Shown here: positions 17,495-26,619 of the stretch, piece after piece
Numbering within the stretch: position 1 is the stretch's first letter
How the letters are laid out: each line of letters opens with the position of its first letter
NCBI RefSeq assembly: GCF_000010185.1
Contig: NC_010376.1
Coordinates: forward strand, 744,001-808,000
Reading direction: 5' to 3'
DNA from: Finegoldia magna ATCC 29328
GTDB lineage: Bacteria; Bacillota; Clostridia; Tissierellales; Peptoniphilaceae
Length of the DNA stretch: 64,000 nt
Program-made: the position numbers and the translations under genes
The notes under the pieces: generated by a model
Told to the model about the DNA's origin: nothing
The model's input: the letters and a program-made list of their open reading frames with translations, nothing else
Database searches by the model: none

Positions 17495-18013
17495 ATAAAA
17501 GACTTAATGATTAATGAGGAGATAAGATCTTCTAAAGTTAGATTAATCGATGACGAAGGTGAACAAATAGGTGTAATTCCTATAAAAGAAGCTTTAAAAA
17601 TGGCTGAAGATAAACATCTTGATTTGGTTAATGTAGCACCAAATGCTAAGCCACCTGTATGCAAAATATTAGATTATGGAAAATATAAATACGATGCATT
17701 AAAGAAGGAAAAAGAAGCAAAGAAAAATCAAAAAGTAATAAACGTAAAAGAAATAAGACTTTCACCAAATATTGAAAAGCACGACTTAGAAGTTAAAGCT
17801 AACCAAGCATCAAAGTTTTTAAGTAATGAAAACAGAGTTAAAGTTTCTGTTAGATTTAGAGGTAGAGAACTTGGTCATAAAGATTTGGGTAAAGAAGTTC
17901 TTGATAAATTTTATGAATTAACAAAAGATGTAGGACAAATAGAAAAGAAACCTTCTATGGAAGGTAGAATGATGATAATGTTTATGGGTCCTTTGACTGA
18001 TAAAGATAATTAG
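17495..18013 (+). CDS. infC: Translation initiation factor IF-3, probable AUA start
   Basis: IF-3 (172 residues from this start) binds the 30S subunit and discriminates against non-standard start codons. Homology begins at [12 protein letters not shown], matching the usual N-terminus KD-x-x-INE-x-I-R, followed by [13 protein letters not shown] and [20 protein letters not shown] (17482-17486) lies 8 bases before ATA at 17495, one codon before KDL; no ATG, GTG or TTG fits that spacing. An ATG at 17507 would cut into the conserved N-terminus and sits 20 bases from the Shine-Dalgarno. AUA initiation would fit the known autoregulation of infC through rare start codons. Confidence 0.9.
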   Translation: MKDLMINEEIRSSKVRLIDDEGEQIGVIPIKEALKMAEDKHLDLVNVAPNAKPPVCKILDYGKYKYDALKKEKEAKKNQKVINVKEIRLSPNIEKHDLEVKANQASKFLSNENRVKVSVRFRGRELGHKDLGKEVLDKFYELTKDVGQIEKKPSMEGRMMIMFMGPLTDKDN

Positions 18014-18026
18014 AGGGGGAAATAAT

Positions 18027-18218
18027 ATGCCAAAAATGAAGACACATAGAGGTTCTGCTAAAAGATTTAGAAGAACTGGTACAGGTAAGTTAAGAAGATT
18101 TAAAGCTTATGCAAGTCACTTAACAGGTAAGAAATCTGCAAAGAGAATTAGAAACTTAAGAAAAGGCACAACAGTTAGCGAAGCAGATATGAAAAGAATC
18201 GATAAAATGATTCCTTAG
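18027..18218 (+). CDS. rpmI: Ribosomal protein bL35
   Basis: A 63-residue basic protein beginning [20 protein letters not shown], the bL35 signature. It follows infC by 13 bases with GAGGGGG as ribosome binding site and is part of the L20-controlled operon. Confidence 0.97.
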   Translation: MPKMKTHRGSAKRFRRTGTGKLRRFKAYASHLTGKKSAKRIRNLRKGTTVSEADMKRIDKMIP

Positions 18219-18236
18219 TTAGAGGGGGAAATATAA

Positions 18237-18590
18237 ATGGCTAGAATTAAACGTGGTACAAATAACAGAAAAAGACATAAAAAAGTATTAAAACAAGCTA
18301 AAGGATATTACGGCTCAAAACATACATTATTCAAAACTGCTAACCAAGCTGTTATGAAATCATTAGCTTATTCATATGTTGGAAGAAAAAGAAGAAAAAG
18401 AGATTTCAGAAAATTATGGATTGCTAGAATTAACGCGGCTACAAGAATGCACGATTTAAGCTACAGCAAGTTTATGCATGGCTTAAAAGTAGCAGGTGTT
18501 GATTTGAACAGAAAAGTTCTTGCAGACATGGCTGTTAGGGATGAAAAAGAATTTGCTAAATTAGTAGAATTAGCAAAAAATAATTTATAA
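18237..18590 (+). CDS. rplT: Ribosomal protein bL20
   Basis: This 117-residue basic protein begins [20 protein letters not shown] and carries [20 protein letters not shown], typical of bL20. L20 is an early assembly protein of the 50S subunit and the likely repressor acting on the leader at 17371-17480. It follows rpmI by 18 bases with GAGGGGG upstream. A bidirectional terminator ends the operon. Confidence 0.97.
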   Translation: MARIKRGTNNRKRHKKVLKQAKGYYGSKHTLFKTANQAVMKSLAYSYVGRKRRKRDFRKLWIARINAATRMHDLSYSKFMHGLKVAGVDLNRKVLADMAVRDEKEFAKLVELAKNNL

Positions 18591-18593
18591 AAT

Positions 18594-18634
18594 AAAAAGC
18601 TTAAGTTGATTTATATCATACTTAAGCTTTTTTT
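18594..18634. terminator. Bidirectional terminator between rplT and the GIY-YIG gene
   Basis: AAAAAGCTTAAG (18594-18605) pairs with CTTAAGCTTTTT (18621-18632). A runs on one side and T runs on the other allow use from both strands. It overlaps the stop of the minus-strand gene. Confidence 0.85.
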
Positions 18635-18897
18635 AATATCTCATTAATTTCATTTTCATTTGAATTAATTAGTTTTAACTTATCGTCACGAGTTAGTTTT
18701 TTTGTTTTTATTTCTAATTTTAATGCATCACTTTTATTATCGATTTTTTTCATAAAAACATAGTTTACAGGAAGCCTTGCTCTTGTATATTTACTAGCTT
18801 TGCCATTATTATGCATTTTAATTCTTTTTGAAAAATCATTTGTAATACCTGTGTATAAACTTTTATCCGCACATTCTAAAATATATAAATAATACAT
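18622..18897 (-). CDS. GIY-YIG nuclease family protein (UPF0213/YhbQ-like)
   Basis: This 91-residue single-domain protein begins YYLYILECADKSLYTGITND, where YIL and YTG are the paired GIY-YIG strands, followed by R in FSKRIKMH and the helix YTRARLPVNYVF. These small stand-alone nuclease-fold proteins (YhbQ/YazA type) have been tied to DNA damage or transfer, but the physiological role is uncertain. Its ATG overlaps the recX stop by one base (TAATG), so the two are co-translated. Confidence 0.85.
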   Translation of the reverse strand: MYYLYILECADKSLYTGITNDFSKRIKMHNNGKASKYTRARLPVNYVFMKKIDNKSDALKLEIKTKKLTRDDKLKLINSNENEINEILKKA

Positions 18898-19514
18898 TAA
18901 TACATACCACTAATTTGTTTTGCAACATCATAACTGAAACCTTTTTGGAGTAAGAAGGTAAAAATTTTATTCTTTAGCTCGTAGCCTTCATATTTTTCTT
19001 TCCAAATGTTAATTTTAGTTTCAACTATTAGAGTAGCTTTGTCTAATTCCATATTGTACCCAAAAACTTCTTCTAAATAATCTTCATAAATTTTCTTATC
19101 TATACCTTTTTGATATAAATCGTTGATTATTCGTCTTTTACTGTAATTTGTAAGATTAATTTTATCGTTAATAAATATTTTTGCATAGTTATAATCGTCC
19201 AGTAAATCTAGATTTTTTAATTTAGTAATTACGTCATCAATAATTTCTGTGCTAAATTTCTTGGATTTTAATTTTGTAATTATTTCTTTTTCAGTTCGTA
19301 ATTTATATGATAAAAAATTAAGGCTGATATCAAAAGCTTCTCCAAATTTTGATATGTTCAATAGGTGAGCATACAATTCATCATCTATTATCATTTCGTT
19401 ATGAATTTTAAATTTTTCAAAGTCATTATAACTTAATAAAAAACTTTCTTTTGTATCAGTCTCAATTACAAACTTATCTTTTTTATCGTTGAACTCAATT
19501 TTTTGAATTATCAT
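18897..19514 (-). CDS. recX: Regulatory protein RecX
   Basis: The 205-residue protein has RecX three-helix repeats: DISLNFLSYKLRTEKEIITKL, then DDVITKLKNLDLLDDYNYAK, then KRRIINDLYQKGIDKKIYED. RecX modulates RecA filaments. The extra N-terminal ~60 residues are typical of firmicute RecX. The start at 19514 lies one base after the stop of a 31-codon reading frame, and recX has only a weak ribosome binding site of its own, so translation may be coupled to that peptide. Confidence 0.88.
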   Translation of the reverse strand: MIIQKIEFNDKKDKFVIETDTKESFLLSYNDFEKFKIHNEMIIDDELYAHLLNISKFGEAFDISLNFLSYKLRTEKEIITKLKSKKFSTEIIDDVITKLKNLDLLDDYNYAKIFINDKINLTNYSKRRIINDLYQKGIDKKIYEDYLEEVFGYNMELDKATLIVETKINIWKEKYEGYELKNKIFTFLLQKGFSYDVAKQISGMY

Positions 19515-19515
19515 T

Positions 19516-19611
19516 TTATCTCATGTTCATTATTACATTGAGTATGAATGGAGCAACCATCATCGCTACTAGAATAATAGCTACAATTTGAGCTAATTTT
19601 TGTTTTTTCAT
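19516..19611 (-). CDS. 31-residue small membrane protein (Prli42/DUF4044-like in form)
   Basis: The minus strand encodes a 31-residue peptide starting MKKQKLAQIVAIILVAMM: a basic N-terminus followed by one hydrophobic helix. AGAGGTG lies 7 bases before the ATG. An extended -10-like TGTTAGAAT is further upstream (TAGAAT at 19630-19635 on the plus map). The stop is one base before the recX start. In size and design it resembles the firmicute Prli42/DUF4044 small membrane proteins, of which Prli42 anchors the stressosome in Listeria; homology cannot be claimed at this length. Confidence 0.65.
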   Translation of the reverse strand: MKKQKLAQIVAIILVAMMVAPFILNVIMNMR

Positions 19612-19650
19612 GAAATTCACCTCTATGATATTCTAACACAAAAACATATA

Positions 19651-19678
19651 TTTGCATATTTTAAAATAATGCTATAAT
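19651..19678 (+). promoter_or_regulatory. Possible promoter of ydbC and the yhaO-yhaN operon
   Basis: TATAAT at 19673-19678 is perfect. A TTTGCA hexamer at 19651-19656 gives a 16-base spacer but is a modest -35. Confidence 0.5.
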
Positions 19679-19702
19679 ATATTTATAAAAATGGAGGTAA
19701 TT

Positions 19703-19942
19703 ATGGCTGATTTAAAATTTGAAATAGTAGAAAGAATTGGAGTTTTATCCACAAAAGCTAACAATTGGAATAAGGAATTAAATATTGTTAAGTGGTCGGA
19801 TTACGACGCAAAATATGATATTAGAGAATGGAATCCTGATCATACAAGAATGAGTAAGGGTCTTACATTTACGGAAGATGAATTAAGAGTATTACATGCA
19901 TTAATTGAAGATGAATTAAAGCAATTAGATTCTGAAAAGTAG
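19703..19942 (+). CDS. YdbC/PC4-family ssDNA-binding protein
   Basis: The 79-residue protein matches the bacterial YdbC family, which has the PC4-like fold and binds single-stranded DNA: ADLKFEIVERIGVLS, KELNIVKWSDYDAKYDIREW and WNPDHTRMSKGLTFTEDE. The start is set at the ATG at 19703 because GGAGG (19693-19697) lies just upstream; the ATG at 19691 is inside the ribosome binding site. It is followed by DNA-repair-type genes, fitting a role in DNA metabolism. Confidence 0.88.
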   Translation: MADLKFEIVERIGVLSTKANNWNKELNIVKWSDYDAKYDIREWNPDHTRMSKGLTFTEDELRVLHALIEDELKQLDSEK

Positions 19943-19950
19943 GATTTATT

Positions 19951-21027
19951 TTGAAGTTTATACATGCAGCTGATTTTCACTTAGGCATGAAATTTGAAAA
20001 ATCTTCAATTCCTCAATCTATGTCTAAAATAAGGAGACAAAGAATTTGGACATCGGTTGAAAAATTAATCAAATATAGCATTGATAAAAATGTTGATTAT
20101 ATTTTTTTGTCTGGAGATTTGTATAATTTAGAGAATTTTAGCATAAGTGATATGAATCGTTTAATTGATTTATTTTCCAGGACAAATTCACAAATTTGTA
20201 TTATTGGTGGAAATCACGACCCTATATACAATGATAATTTATGGGATATGGTAAATATTAGCGATAATATAAATGTTTTTAAAAAGGATTGTCTTGAAAA
20301 AATAGAATTTGATGATACTGATGTTTATGGCATAACCTACAATAAAAATAATTACGATTTCATGGATATTTTTAATGATCTAAAACTAGACAAATTAAAA
20401 ACTAATGTTTTAATGATACATTCTGATTTATTGAATGATAATAATAGTTATATGTTTTTTGATCAAGAAAAAGTAAATAATTTGGGCTTTGATTATGTAG
20501 CGTTAGGGCATATACATAAACCTACGATTTTTAATGATAAATTTGTGTATCCAGGCTCGATAGAACCGTTGAGTTTTAAAGAACAGGGAAGGCATGGAGC
20601 GGTTATAGGTAGTATAGTTGATAATAAACTAGACATGGATTTTTTAGATTGTTCTGAATCAAATTTTAATGAGTTTGAATATAATATATCAGATAAATTT
20701 AGTTATTATGATTTAGTTGGTGCGTTATCTAAATGTTTGCTCGAAGATAAGAAAAATTATATTAGAATTAATCTAAAAGGACAATTAGAAGATGGATTTG
20801 ATCTGGATATAGATTCGTTACAAGAAAGTTTAAAAAAATATTGTGAATATGTAGTAATTGTTGATAATACAGAATCAAATATAAATTTGGATAAAATTTA
20901 TGAATTCAATAGAAATAATGTGCTGGGTTACTTTATTGAAGAGACAAAGAACTTGGATTCAAATGATCCTATAGTTAAAAGAGCAATTGATTTAGGAATT
21001 CATTCTTTGATGGAGAATAATTTATGA
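19951..21027 (+). CDS. YhaO-like DNA repair metallophosphoesterase (SbcD-like)
   Basis: The 358-residue protein carries all calcineurin-like phosphoesterase motifs: DFHLG, GDLYN, GGNHD, HSD and GHIHKP. It resembles YhaO/SbcD nuclease subunits that pair with SbcC/Rad50-like ATPases. Translation probably starts at TTG 19951, giving the expected MKFIHAADFHLGM N-terminus, with AGGA overlapping the previous stop. The downstream partner gene overlaps by 4 bases (ATGA), supporting a nuclease-ATPase complex. Confidence 0.88.
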   Translation: MKFIHAADFHLGMKFEKSSIPQSMSKIRRQRIWTSVEKLIKYSIDKNVDYIFLSGDLYNLENFSISDMNRLIDLFSRTNSQICIIGGNHDPIYNDNLWDMVNISDNINVFKKDCLEKIEFDDTDVYGITYNKNNYDFMDIFNDLKLDKLKTNVLMIHSDLLNDNNSYMFFDQEKVNNLGFDYVALGHIHKPTIFNDKFVYPGSIEPLSFKEQGRHGAVIGSIVDNKLDMDFLDCSESNFNEFEYNISDKFSYYDLVGALSKCLLEDKKNYIRINLKGQLEDGFDLDIDSLQESLKKYCEYVVIVDNTESNINLDKIYEFNRNNVLGYFIEETKNLDSNDPIVKRAIDLGIHSLMENNL

Positions 21028-23276
21028 AAATTATTAGATTAGATTTGATATCGTTTGGCAGATTTAATAATTACACAATAGAATTTGGAGACAAATTTAA
21101 TCTAATTTACGGGTTAAATGAATCAGGGAAAACCACTATATCCAAATTTATTGAAGGTGTATTTTATGGATTTGTTAAACCTTATTTAAAGAGAACTGTT
21201 TATACTGAAGATTACGAGAAATACCGCCCTTGGAATAACGAAAACTATGAGGGCAGTATTTTAGTGGAGAAAGATGATAAAAGATATGTAATATATCGAA
21301 ATTTCAAAGAAAAATATTTTAATATTTTTAACGAAACTACAGGTAACAATGAAACTGATTTAGATGGGTTTAACAGAGATAATTTGTCTTTTCCTGGTGA
21401 ATATTTTTTCAAAATGCCTTCGGATATTTTTACATCAACTGTTTTTTCTAACTTAAAAGAACTAGATTCAGAAAATAAGAATGTGAATTCTATTGTAGAT
21501 ATGCTATTGAATTCATCAGATAGTAATAATGATTCAGTTTCGTTTAAAAAAGCTCTCGATAATTTAGAGAAGATGAAGTCGAGTATAGGAACAAAACAAT
21601 CTAAATCCAAACCCTTGGGTAGTTTGTATCAAAAAAAGTTTGATTTAGAGGATGAAATCAAAAATATTAACAATGATAAAAAAGAGTACGAAGATAGTTT
21701 AAACAAATTAAATGAGTACAAATTTAAACATGAAAGTCTGATTTTAAATAAAGAAAAATTAGTTAGTTTGCATAAGAAAAATGATATTGAAAAAATAGAA
21801 GATGCAAAAAATTATAAAATGCAGATTTTAAAAGAAAAAGCAAGCTTACTAGATACAATATCAAAGATAAAATACATCAATGATATTAATGAAAATGATG
21901 TTAATAGTTTGGAACATGAGAATAAAATATTAAATGAAAACAGAATTAAATTTAATGAGTTATCGAAGAAGAAAAAATTATTAAATAAGGATTACTACCA
22001 ATTAAAAGCAAAATTAAGTAACTATGAAACAATTAGTAAGTATATTGAAGAAATTAATAATTTAAATGGAAAGTTAAATGGAATTGCTAAATTAAACATT
22101 AAATTAATTGTTATTGGACTTATATTTACAATTATTGCTTCTGCAATGATTTATATGATGGGAAAAACAAAAGAATTTGTTATTGCTCCTATTTTATTTG
22201 TTCTGTATTATATTGTGGTTATTTTTTTGAGTAAACTTAGGAAATTATCTTTTACTCGTCAATTAAATAAAATTGTGCAAAAAATTAATCAAATTACAAA
22301 TATGAGATATAAAAGCCACAATGAAGTAATTAATGATTTTAGATACGATTCAAATATGGATAAAAGTATTGATTATTTGAACACTTTGGAAGAGCAAATT
22401 AAAGGTATTGACTTAAGACTAGATTCTATTATTAATGAAGATGAAAACTCTAAGTCTAAAATTAACAGTATTTTATCTTCATCAAAAAACTTGAAGAATA
22501 TCGATGTTGAAGATTATAGAAGAAAAAGGATAGAGTACGATCAATTGATTCATAGAATTTCAGATAAAGATGATCAACTTCAAAAGATATCATCTGAGTA
22601 TGATTTTAGTATTTTATTGGATAATGTGGATTCGGATTCAATAAAACTAGATGATAATGATATAAAAGATATCAATGTACTTAATAAAGAAATTGATGAA
22701 TCTATCGAGAAAAATGCGAAATTATATGAAAGGACTAAAATCCTTGAAAAATCAGTAAATCTATTACTAGAAAAAGAAGAAAAATTATCAGATATCAATG
22801 AGAATATTCAAAAATATGAAAATGAAATTATATCTATAGAATTAGCTATGGATTTAATTAATAAAAGTATAAATAAACTACACAAAAATTTTATTCCAAG
22901 AATTAACAAGAAAGTCTCAGAAATGATGGCATATTCAACTAAAGACAAGGACAGATTCAGAGTTGATGAAAATTTAGATGTTAGTATTTATGATGGAGTA
23001 AAGTTTTACGAACAAAAACATTTAAGCTCCGGAACATTTGACTTGCTTTCTGTTTTTATCAGAATAAGTGTACTCGAAGAATTAATGGGTCTTGATTATT
23101 TGATGATATTAGATGATTGTTTTGTTCAATTAGATGATGTAAGATATAAGAAATGTCTTGATTTGTTATTTAAAATTTCAAATAATAATCAAATAATACT
23201 TTTTTCTTGCCAAAACAGAGATGAGCAATTGTTGAATGAACTAGACATAATATATAAGAAAATTGAGTTAAAGTAA
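21024..23276 (+). CDS. YhaN-like SMC/Rad50-type ATPase with membrane segments
   Basis: This 750-residue ATPase starts with FGRFNNYTIEF and a Walker A GLNESGKTT. It has two long coiled coils (about 190-355 and 420-610) and ends with the ABC-type signature LSSGTFDL and Walker B YLMILDDCFVQLDD. Unlike SbcC, the coiled coil is interrupted by two hydrophobic helices (about 360-405) and has no zinc hook, as expected for YhaN. It should form a membrane-attached nuclease complex with the YhaO-like protein that overlaps it by 4 bases. Its DNA target is not evident. Confidence 0.87.
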   Translation: MKIIRLDLISFGRFNNYTIEFGDKFNLIYGLNESGKTTISKFIEGVFYGFVKPYLKRTVYTEDYEKYRPWNNENYEGSILVEKDDKRYVIYRNFKEKYFNIFNETTGNNETDLDGFNRDNLSFPGEYFFKMPSDIFTSTVFSNLKELDSENKNVNSIVDMLLNSSDSNNDSVSFKKALDNLEKMKSSIGTKQSKSKPLGSLYQKKFDLEDEIKNINNDKKEYEDSLNKLNEYKFKHESLILNKEKLVSLHKKNDIEKIEDAKNYKMQILKEKASLLDTISKIKYINDINENDVNSLEHENKILNENRIKFNELSKKKKLLNKDYYQLKAKLSNYETISKYIEEINNLNGKLNGIAKLNIKLIVIGLIFTIIASAMIYMMGKTKEFVIAPILFVLYYIVVIFLSKLRKLSFTRQLNKIVQKINQITNMRYKSHNEVINDFRYDSNMDKSIDYLNTLEEQIKGIDLRLDSIINEDENSKSKINSILSSSKNLKNIDVEDYRRKRIEYDQLIHRISDKDDQLQKISSEYDFSILLDNVDSDSIKLDDNDIKDINVLNKEIDESIEKNAKLYERTKILEKSVNLLLEKEEKLSDINENIQKYENEIISIELAMDLINKSINKLHKNFIPRINKKVSEMMAYSTKDKDRFRVDENLDVSIYDGVKFYEQKHLSSGTFDLLSVFIRISVLEELMGLDYLMILDDCFVQLDDVRYKKCLDLLFKISNNNQIILFSCQNRDEQLLNELDIIYKKIELK

Positions 23277-23278
23277 TT

Positions 23279-23959
23279 ATGATATATGCAATAGGTGATT
23301 TACATCTGGATTATACAAAAGAAAAATCGATGGATGTGTTTGGTGATAATTGGGATAATTATGAAGAAAAGATATTTCATAATCTAGGAAAACTGAATGA
23401 TCAAGATATTATTCTTATACCTGGGGATATTTCCTGGGCTATGCAATTAGATGATGCACTTGTAGATTTAAAAAGAATTGATAAGAGCCCTGGCAGAAAA
23501 ATATTAACTAGAGGTAACCATGATTATTGGTGGTCAGGTATAAGTAAACTAAGAAAATTAGATTTAGAATCTATTAGTTTTATTCAAAATGATTCACTTG
23601 ATTTAGGAGATATTAATATATGTGGCTCGCGTGGATGGCTTGATCCGACAAGTAAAGAAGCTACAGAAAAAGATGAAAAAATTTTTCAAAGAGAAATATT
23701 AAGAGTTAATATGAGTTTGGAAAGTGTTAGAAATGACAATGATATTATTATGATGCTTCATTATCCACCTTTTGATATTAACAAACAGCCCAATGAGTTG
23801 TTTAATTGTTTAAAAAATTATAATGTTACAGATTTAATATATGGACATTTACACGGTTACGGTCATCTAAATGTCGTACAAGGGAAAATTGATGGAATAA
23901 ATGTACATTGTGTATCATCAGATTATATAGATTTTAAAGTTAAGAAAATTAAGGAATAA
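23279..23959 (+). CDS. Calcineurin-like metallophosphoesterase
   Basis: This 226-residue phosphoesterase has GDLHLD, GDISW, GNHDYWWSG, HYPPF and GHLHGYGH metal motifs in order. The WxxAMxLxxA segment (WAMQLDDALVDL) is typical of a clostridial subfamily of unknown substrate. It is 2 bases after the yhaN-like stop and 1 base before the CYTH gene, so it belongs to the same operon. It could act on a nucleotide or small phosphoester; nothing here identifies the substrate. Confidence 0.85.
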   Translation: MIYAIGDLHLDYTKEKSMDVFGDNWDNYEEKIFHNLGKLNDQDIILIPGDISWAMQLDDALVDLKRIDKSPGRKILTRGNHDYWWSGISKLRKLDLESISFIQNDSLDLGDINICGSRGWLDPTSKEATEKDEKIFQREILRVNMSLESVRNDNDIIMMLHYPPFDINKQPNELFNCLKNYNVTDLIYGHLHGYGHLNVVQGKIDGINVHCVSSDYIDFKVKKIKE

Positions 23960-23960
23960 T

Positions 23961-24503
23961 ATGGAAAAAGAATTAGAATGTAAGGTGTTTACTGATGATT
24001 TTAATGCTTTAATGGATAAAGCTATTGAAATGGGAGCTAAAATGATAGCTCACGAAATACAAGATAATATTTTAATCGAATCTAATGATTTTGATTTAAT
24101 TAATAATAGTGATTATCTTAGAATTAGAATTACAGAAGATATTTTCAATAACAAAACTAAGAAGTATCTGACTTATAAAAAAAGGATTAATGATACAAAT
24201 GTTAGACATTATGATGAATATACTATAGAATTTGATAACGAAGAAAACTTGAAACAAATATTAAGATTTGTTAAATTAGATAAGCAATCTTCATCTAAAA
24301 AAGAAAGAAAATCTTTTGAGTTTATGGGTGCAAGATTAGACTTTGATCGTTGGGATAAAGATTTTTATCCATACCCATATTTAGAAATTGAAGTTAAAAA
24401 TGAAGAACATTTGACTCAGATTATAAATAAATTGGGAATAAGAAAAGATCAAATTTCTACAGAATCTATAAGTGAATTAAGATTAAAATTACAAGAAAAT
24501 TAA
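23961..24503 (+). CDS. CYTH-domain protein (adenylate cyclase class IV/thiamine triphosphatase superfamily)
   Basis: The 180-residue protein begins with the ExExK signature (KELECKVF) that names CYTH triphosphate tunnel enzymes. It continues with basic and acidic strand residues in YLRIRITED, YLTYKKR, HYDEYTIEF, ARLDFDRWDK and PYLEIEVKN, so the triphosphate tunnel looks intact. Members hydrolyse inorganic or organic triphosphates or make cAMP. It directly follows the metallophosphoesterase (1 base), suggesting a shared phosphate-compound role, but the substrate is unknown. Confidence 0.85.
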   Translation: MEKELECKVFTDDFNALMDKAIEMGAKMIAHEIQDNILIESNDFDLINNSDYLRIRITEDIFNNKTKKYLTYKKRINDTNVRHYDEYTIEFDNEENLKQILRFVKLDKQSSSKKERKSFEFMGARLDFDRWDKDFYPYPYLEIEVKNEEHLTQIINKLGIRKDQISTESISELRLKLQEN

Positions 24504-24522
24504 TAGAAAGGATAGACTTTTA

Positions 24523-26589
24523 ATGGCAAACAAAAAGCTAGTAGTAGTGGAATCTCCAACCAAAGCAAAAACAATTCAAAAAATGTTAGGCTCTGGATAT
24601 AAAGTTGTAGCTACTATAGGTCATTTAAGAGATTTACCGAAAAGCAAACTGGGGATAGATATAGAGAATGATTTTGAACCACGATATATCAATGTTCGTG
24701 GTAAAGCTAATGTTATTAATGCTTTAAAAAAAGATTATAAGAATTCTCAAAAAATATTCTTGGCAACTGACCCTGATAGAGAAGGAGAAGCCATTTCTTG
24801 GCATTTGTGCTATTTATTAGGAATAAATCCGAAGGAAGAAAATAGAGTAAAATTTCAAGAGATAACAAAAGACTCCGTAAAAGAAGCAATCAAAAAGCCG
24901 GAAGCTATTGATTTAAAATTGGTAGATGCTCAACAAGCAAGAAGAGTTTTGGATCGTATTGTAGGTTATAGCATTTCTCCATTATTATGGAAGAAAGTTA
25001 AATCAGGACTAAGTGCTGGTAGAGTACAGTCTGTAGCATTAAGACTAATTTGTGAAAGAGAAAAAGAAATAAGAGAGTTTGAGCCAGAAGAATACTGGTC
25101 AATTCATGCAAACTTATCAAAAGATAAATTAGATTTTGATTCTGAACTATATTATTCAAAAAGCGATAAATCTAATAAAATAAATATAAAAAACAAAGAT
25201 GAAGCTGATAAAATTTTAAATGATTTATCTGATAAATTCGTTGTAGACTCAATAAAGCAACAAAAAAAAGCAAGAAAACCATACGCTCCATTTACAACAT
25301 CGACACTTCAACAAGAGGCATATAAAAAGTTATATTTTCAAACGTCAAAAACGATGAGAATTGCTCAACAGCTATATGAAGGAATTAGTTTGGGAAGCGA
25401 AGGGTCAGTAGGTTTGATTACTTATATGAGAACTGATTCAACAAGGATTTCTCAGGTTTGTGTTAATGATTGTTTAGATATTATTAATGAGCTTTATGGA
25501 AAACAATATGCAACAAGAGGATATGATTATTCCAAAAAGAAAAAAGGATCACAAGATGCACACGAAGGAATTAGACCATCGTCTGTAAAAAGAAGACCGA
25601 ATGAAATTAAAAAATATTTGACCGAAGATCAATACAAACTATATAAGTTGATTTGGGAAAGAACTGTTGCTAGTCAGATGAAAGATGCAAGATATTTATC
25701 TACATCAATTGATTTTGATAATAATGGATACACCTTTAGATCTAATGGCAATGTTGTTATTTTTGATGGATTTACAAGAGTTTATTCATTAAACACTAAA
25801 GATAGTGAATTACCAGAATTAAAAGATAGAGAAGCTATATCTTCAAATGAAATCGAACCTAAACAGCACTTTACTAAACCAAAACCTAGATATACAGAAG
25901 CAAGTTTGGTAAAAACGCTAGAAGAAGATGGTATTGGTAGACCAAGCACTTATGCGTCTATTATTAGCAGTATTTTGTCCAGAAATTACGTTGAACTTAA
26001 AGAAAAAAAATTCTATACAACTGAAATTGGTGAAAAAGTTTGTGAATTTGTAGTTAAATACTTTGATTCAATTATCAATGAAAAATTTACTGCAGAGATG
26101 GAGAATGAATTAGATAATATTGCCGAAAACGACGTTGAATGGAAAAAAGTAATTAGAGATTTTTATAATGGATTTAATGAAGATTTAGTTAATGCAAAAA
26201 ATGCACAAGATAAATTTAAAGTTAAAGATGAACCAATTGGAAGAAAATGCCCAGAATGTGGCAATGATTTGGTAATAAAGCATGGAAGAAACGGAAAATT
26301 TATCGGATGCAGTGCATTTCCTGAGTGTAAGTACACAGAAACGATAGTAAAAGATACAAAGGTAAAATGTCCAAAATGTGGACATAGAATTATTGAAAAA
26401 GTGTCTAAAAGAGGTAAGGTTTTTTATGGATGCGAAAATTATCCAAATTGTGACTTTGCTTTATGGGATAAACCTACTGGAGAAAAATGTCCTGAATGTG
26501 GAAGCTTATTAGTTCATAGAAAAAATAGACGTGGTGAATCCGTACTTTGCTCTAACGAAAAATGTAATTATAAAAAGCTTGAAAAATAA
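24523..26589 (+). CDS. topA: DNA topoisomerase I (type IA)
   Basis: The 688-residue enzyme relaxes negative supercoils. The TOPRIM domain opens with VVVESPTKAKTIQKMLG and has TDPDREGEAISWHL. The catalytic tyrosine is Tyr301 in LITYMRTDSTR. KPRYTEASLVKTLEEDGIGR and RPSTYASI belong to the core. The C-terminus bears three four-cysteine zinc ribbons beginning CPECGNDL, CPKCGHRI and CPECGSLL. AAAGGA precedes the ATG. The rpsB promoter overlaps its 3' end. Confidence 0.97.
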   Translation: MANKKLVVVESPTKAKTIQKMLGSGYKVVATIGHLRDLPKSKLGIDIENDFEPRYINVRGKANVINALKKDYKNSQKIFLATDPDREGEAISWHLCYLLGINPKEENRVKFQEITKDSVKEAIKKPEAIDLKLVDAQQARRVLDRIVGYSISPLLWKKVKSGLSAGRVQSVALRLICEREKEIREFEPEEYWSIHANLSKDKLDFDSELYYSKSDKSNKINIKNKDEADKILNDLSDKFVVDSIKQQKKARKPYAPFTTSTLQQEAYKKLYFQTSKTMRIAQQLYEGISLGSEGSVGLITYMRTDSTRISQVCVNDCLDIINELYGKQYATRGYDYSKKKKGSQDAHEGIRPSSVKRRPNEIKKYLTEDQYKLYKLIWERTVASQMKDARYLSTSIDFDNNGYTFRSNGNVVIFDGFTRVYSLNTKDSELPELKDREAISSNEIEPKQHFTKPKPRYTEASLVKTLEEDGIGRPSTYASIISSILSRNYVELKEKKFYTTEIGEKVCEFVVKYFDSIINEKFTAEMENELDNIAENDVEWKKVIRDFYNGFNEDLVNAKNAQDKFKVKDEPIGRKCPECGNDLVIKHGRNGKFIGCSAFPECKYTETIVKDTKVKCPKCGHRIIEKVSKRGKVFYGCENYPNCDFALWDKPTGEKCPECGSLLVHRKNRRGESVLCSNEKCNYKKLEK

Positions 26590-26607
26590 AATTATTTATG
26601 ATATACT
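26579..26607 (+). promoter_or_regulatory. Sigma-A promoter of rpsB-tsf
   Basis: TTGAAA (26579-26584, inside the end of topA) and TATACT (26602-26607) are 17 bases apart. The predicted start near 26614 gives an untranslated leader of about 90 bases. Confidence 0.85.
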
Positions 26608-26619
26608 TTCTAAGTAAAA

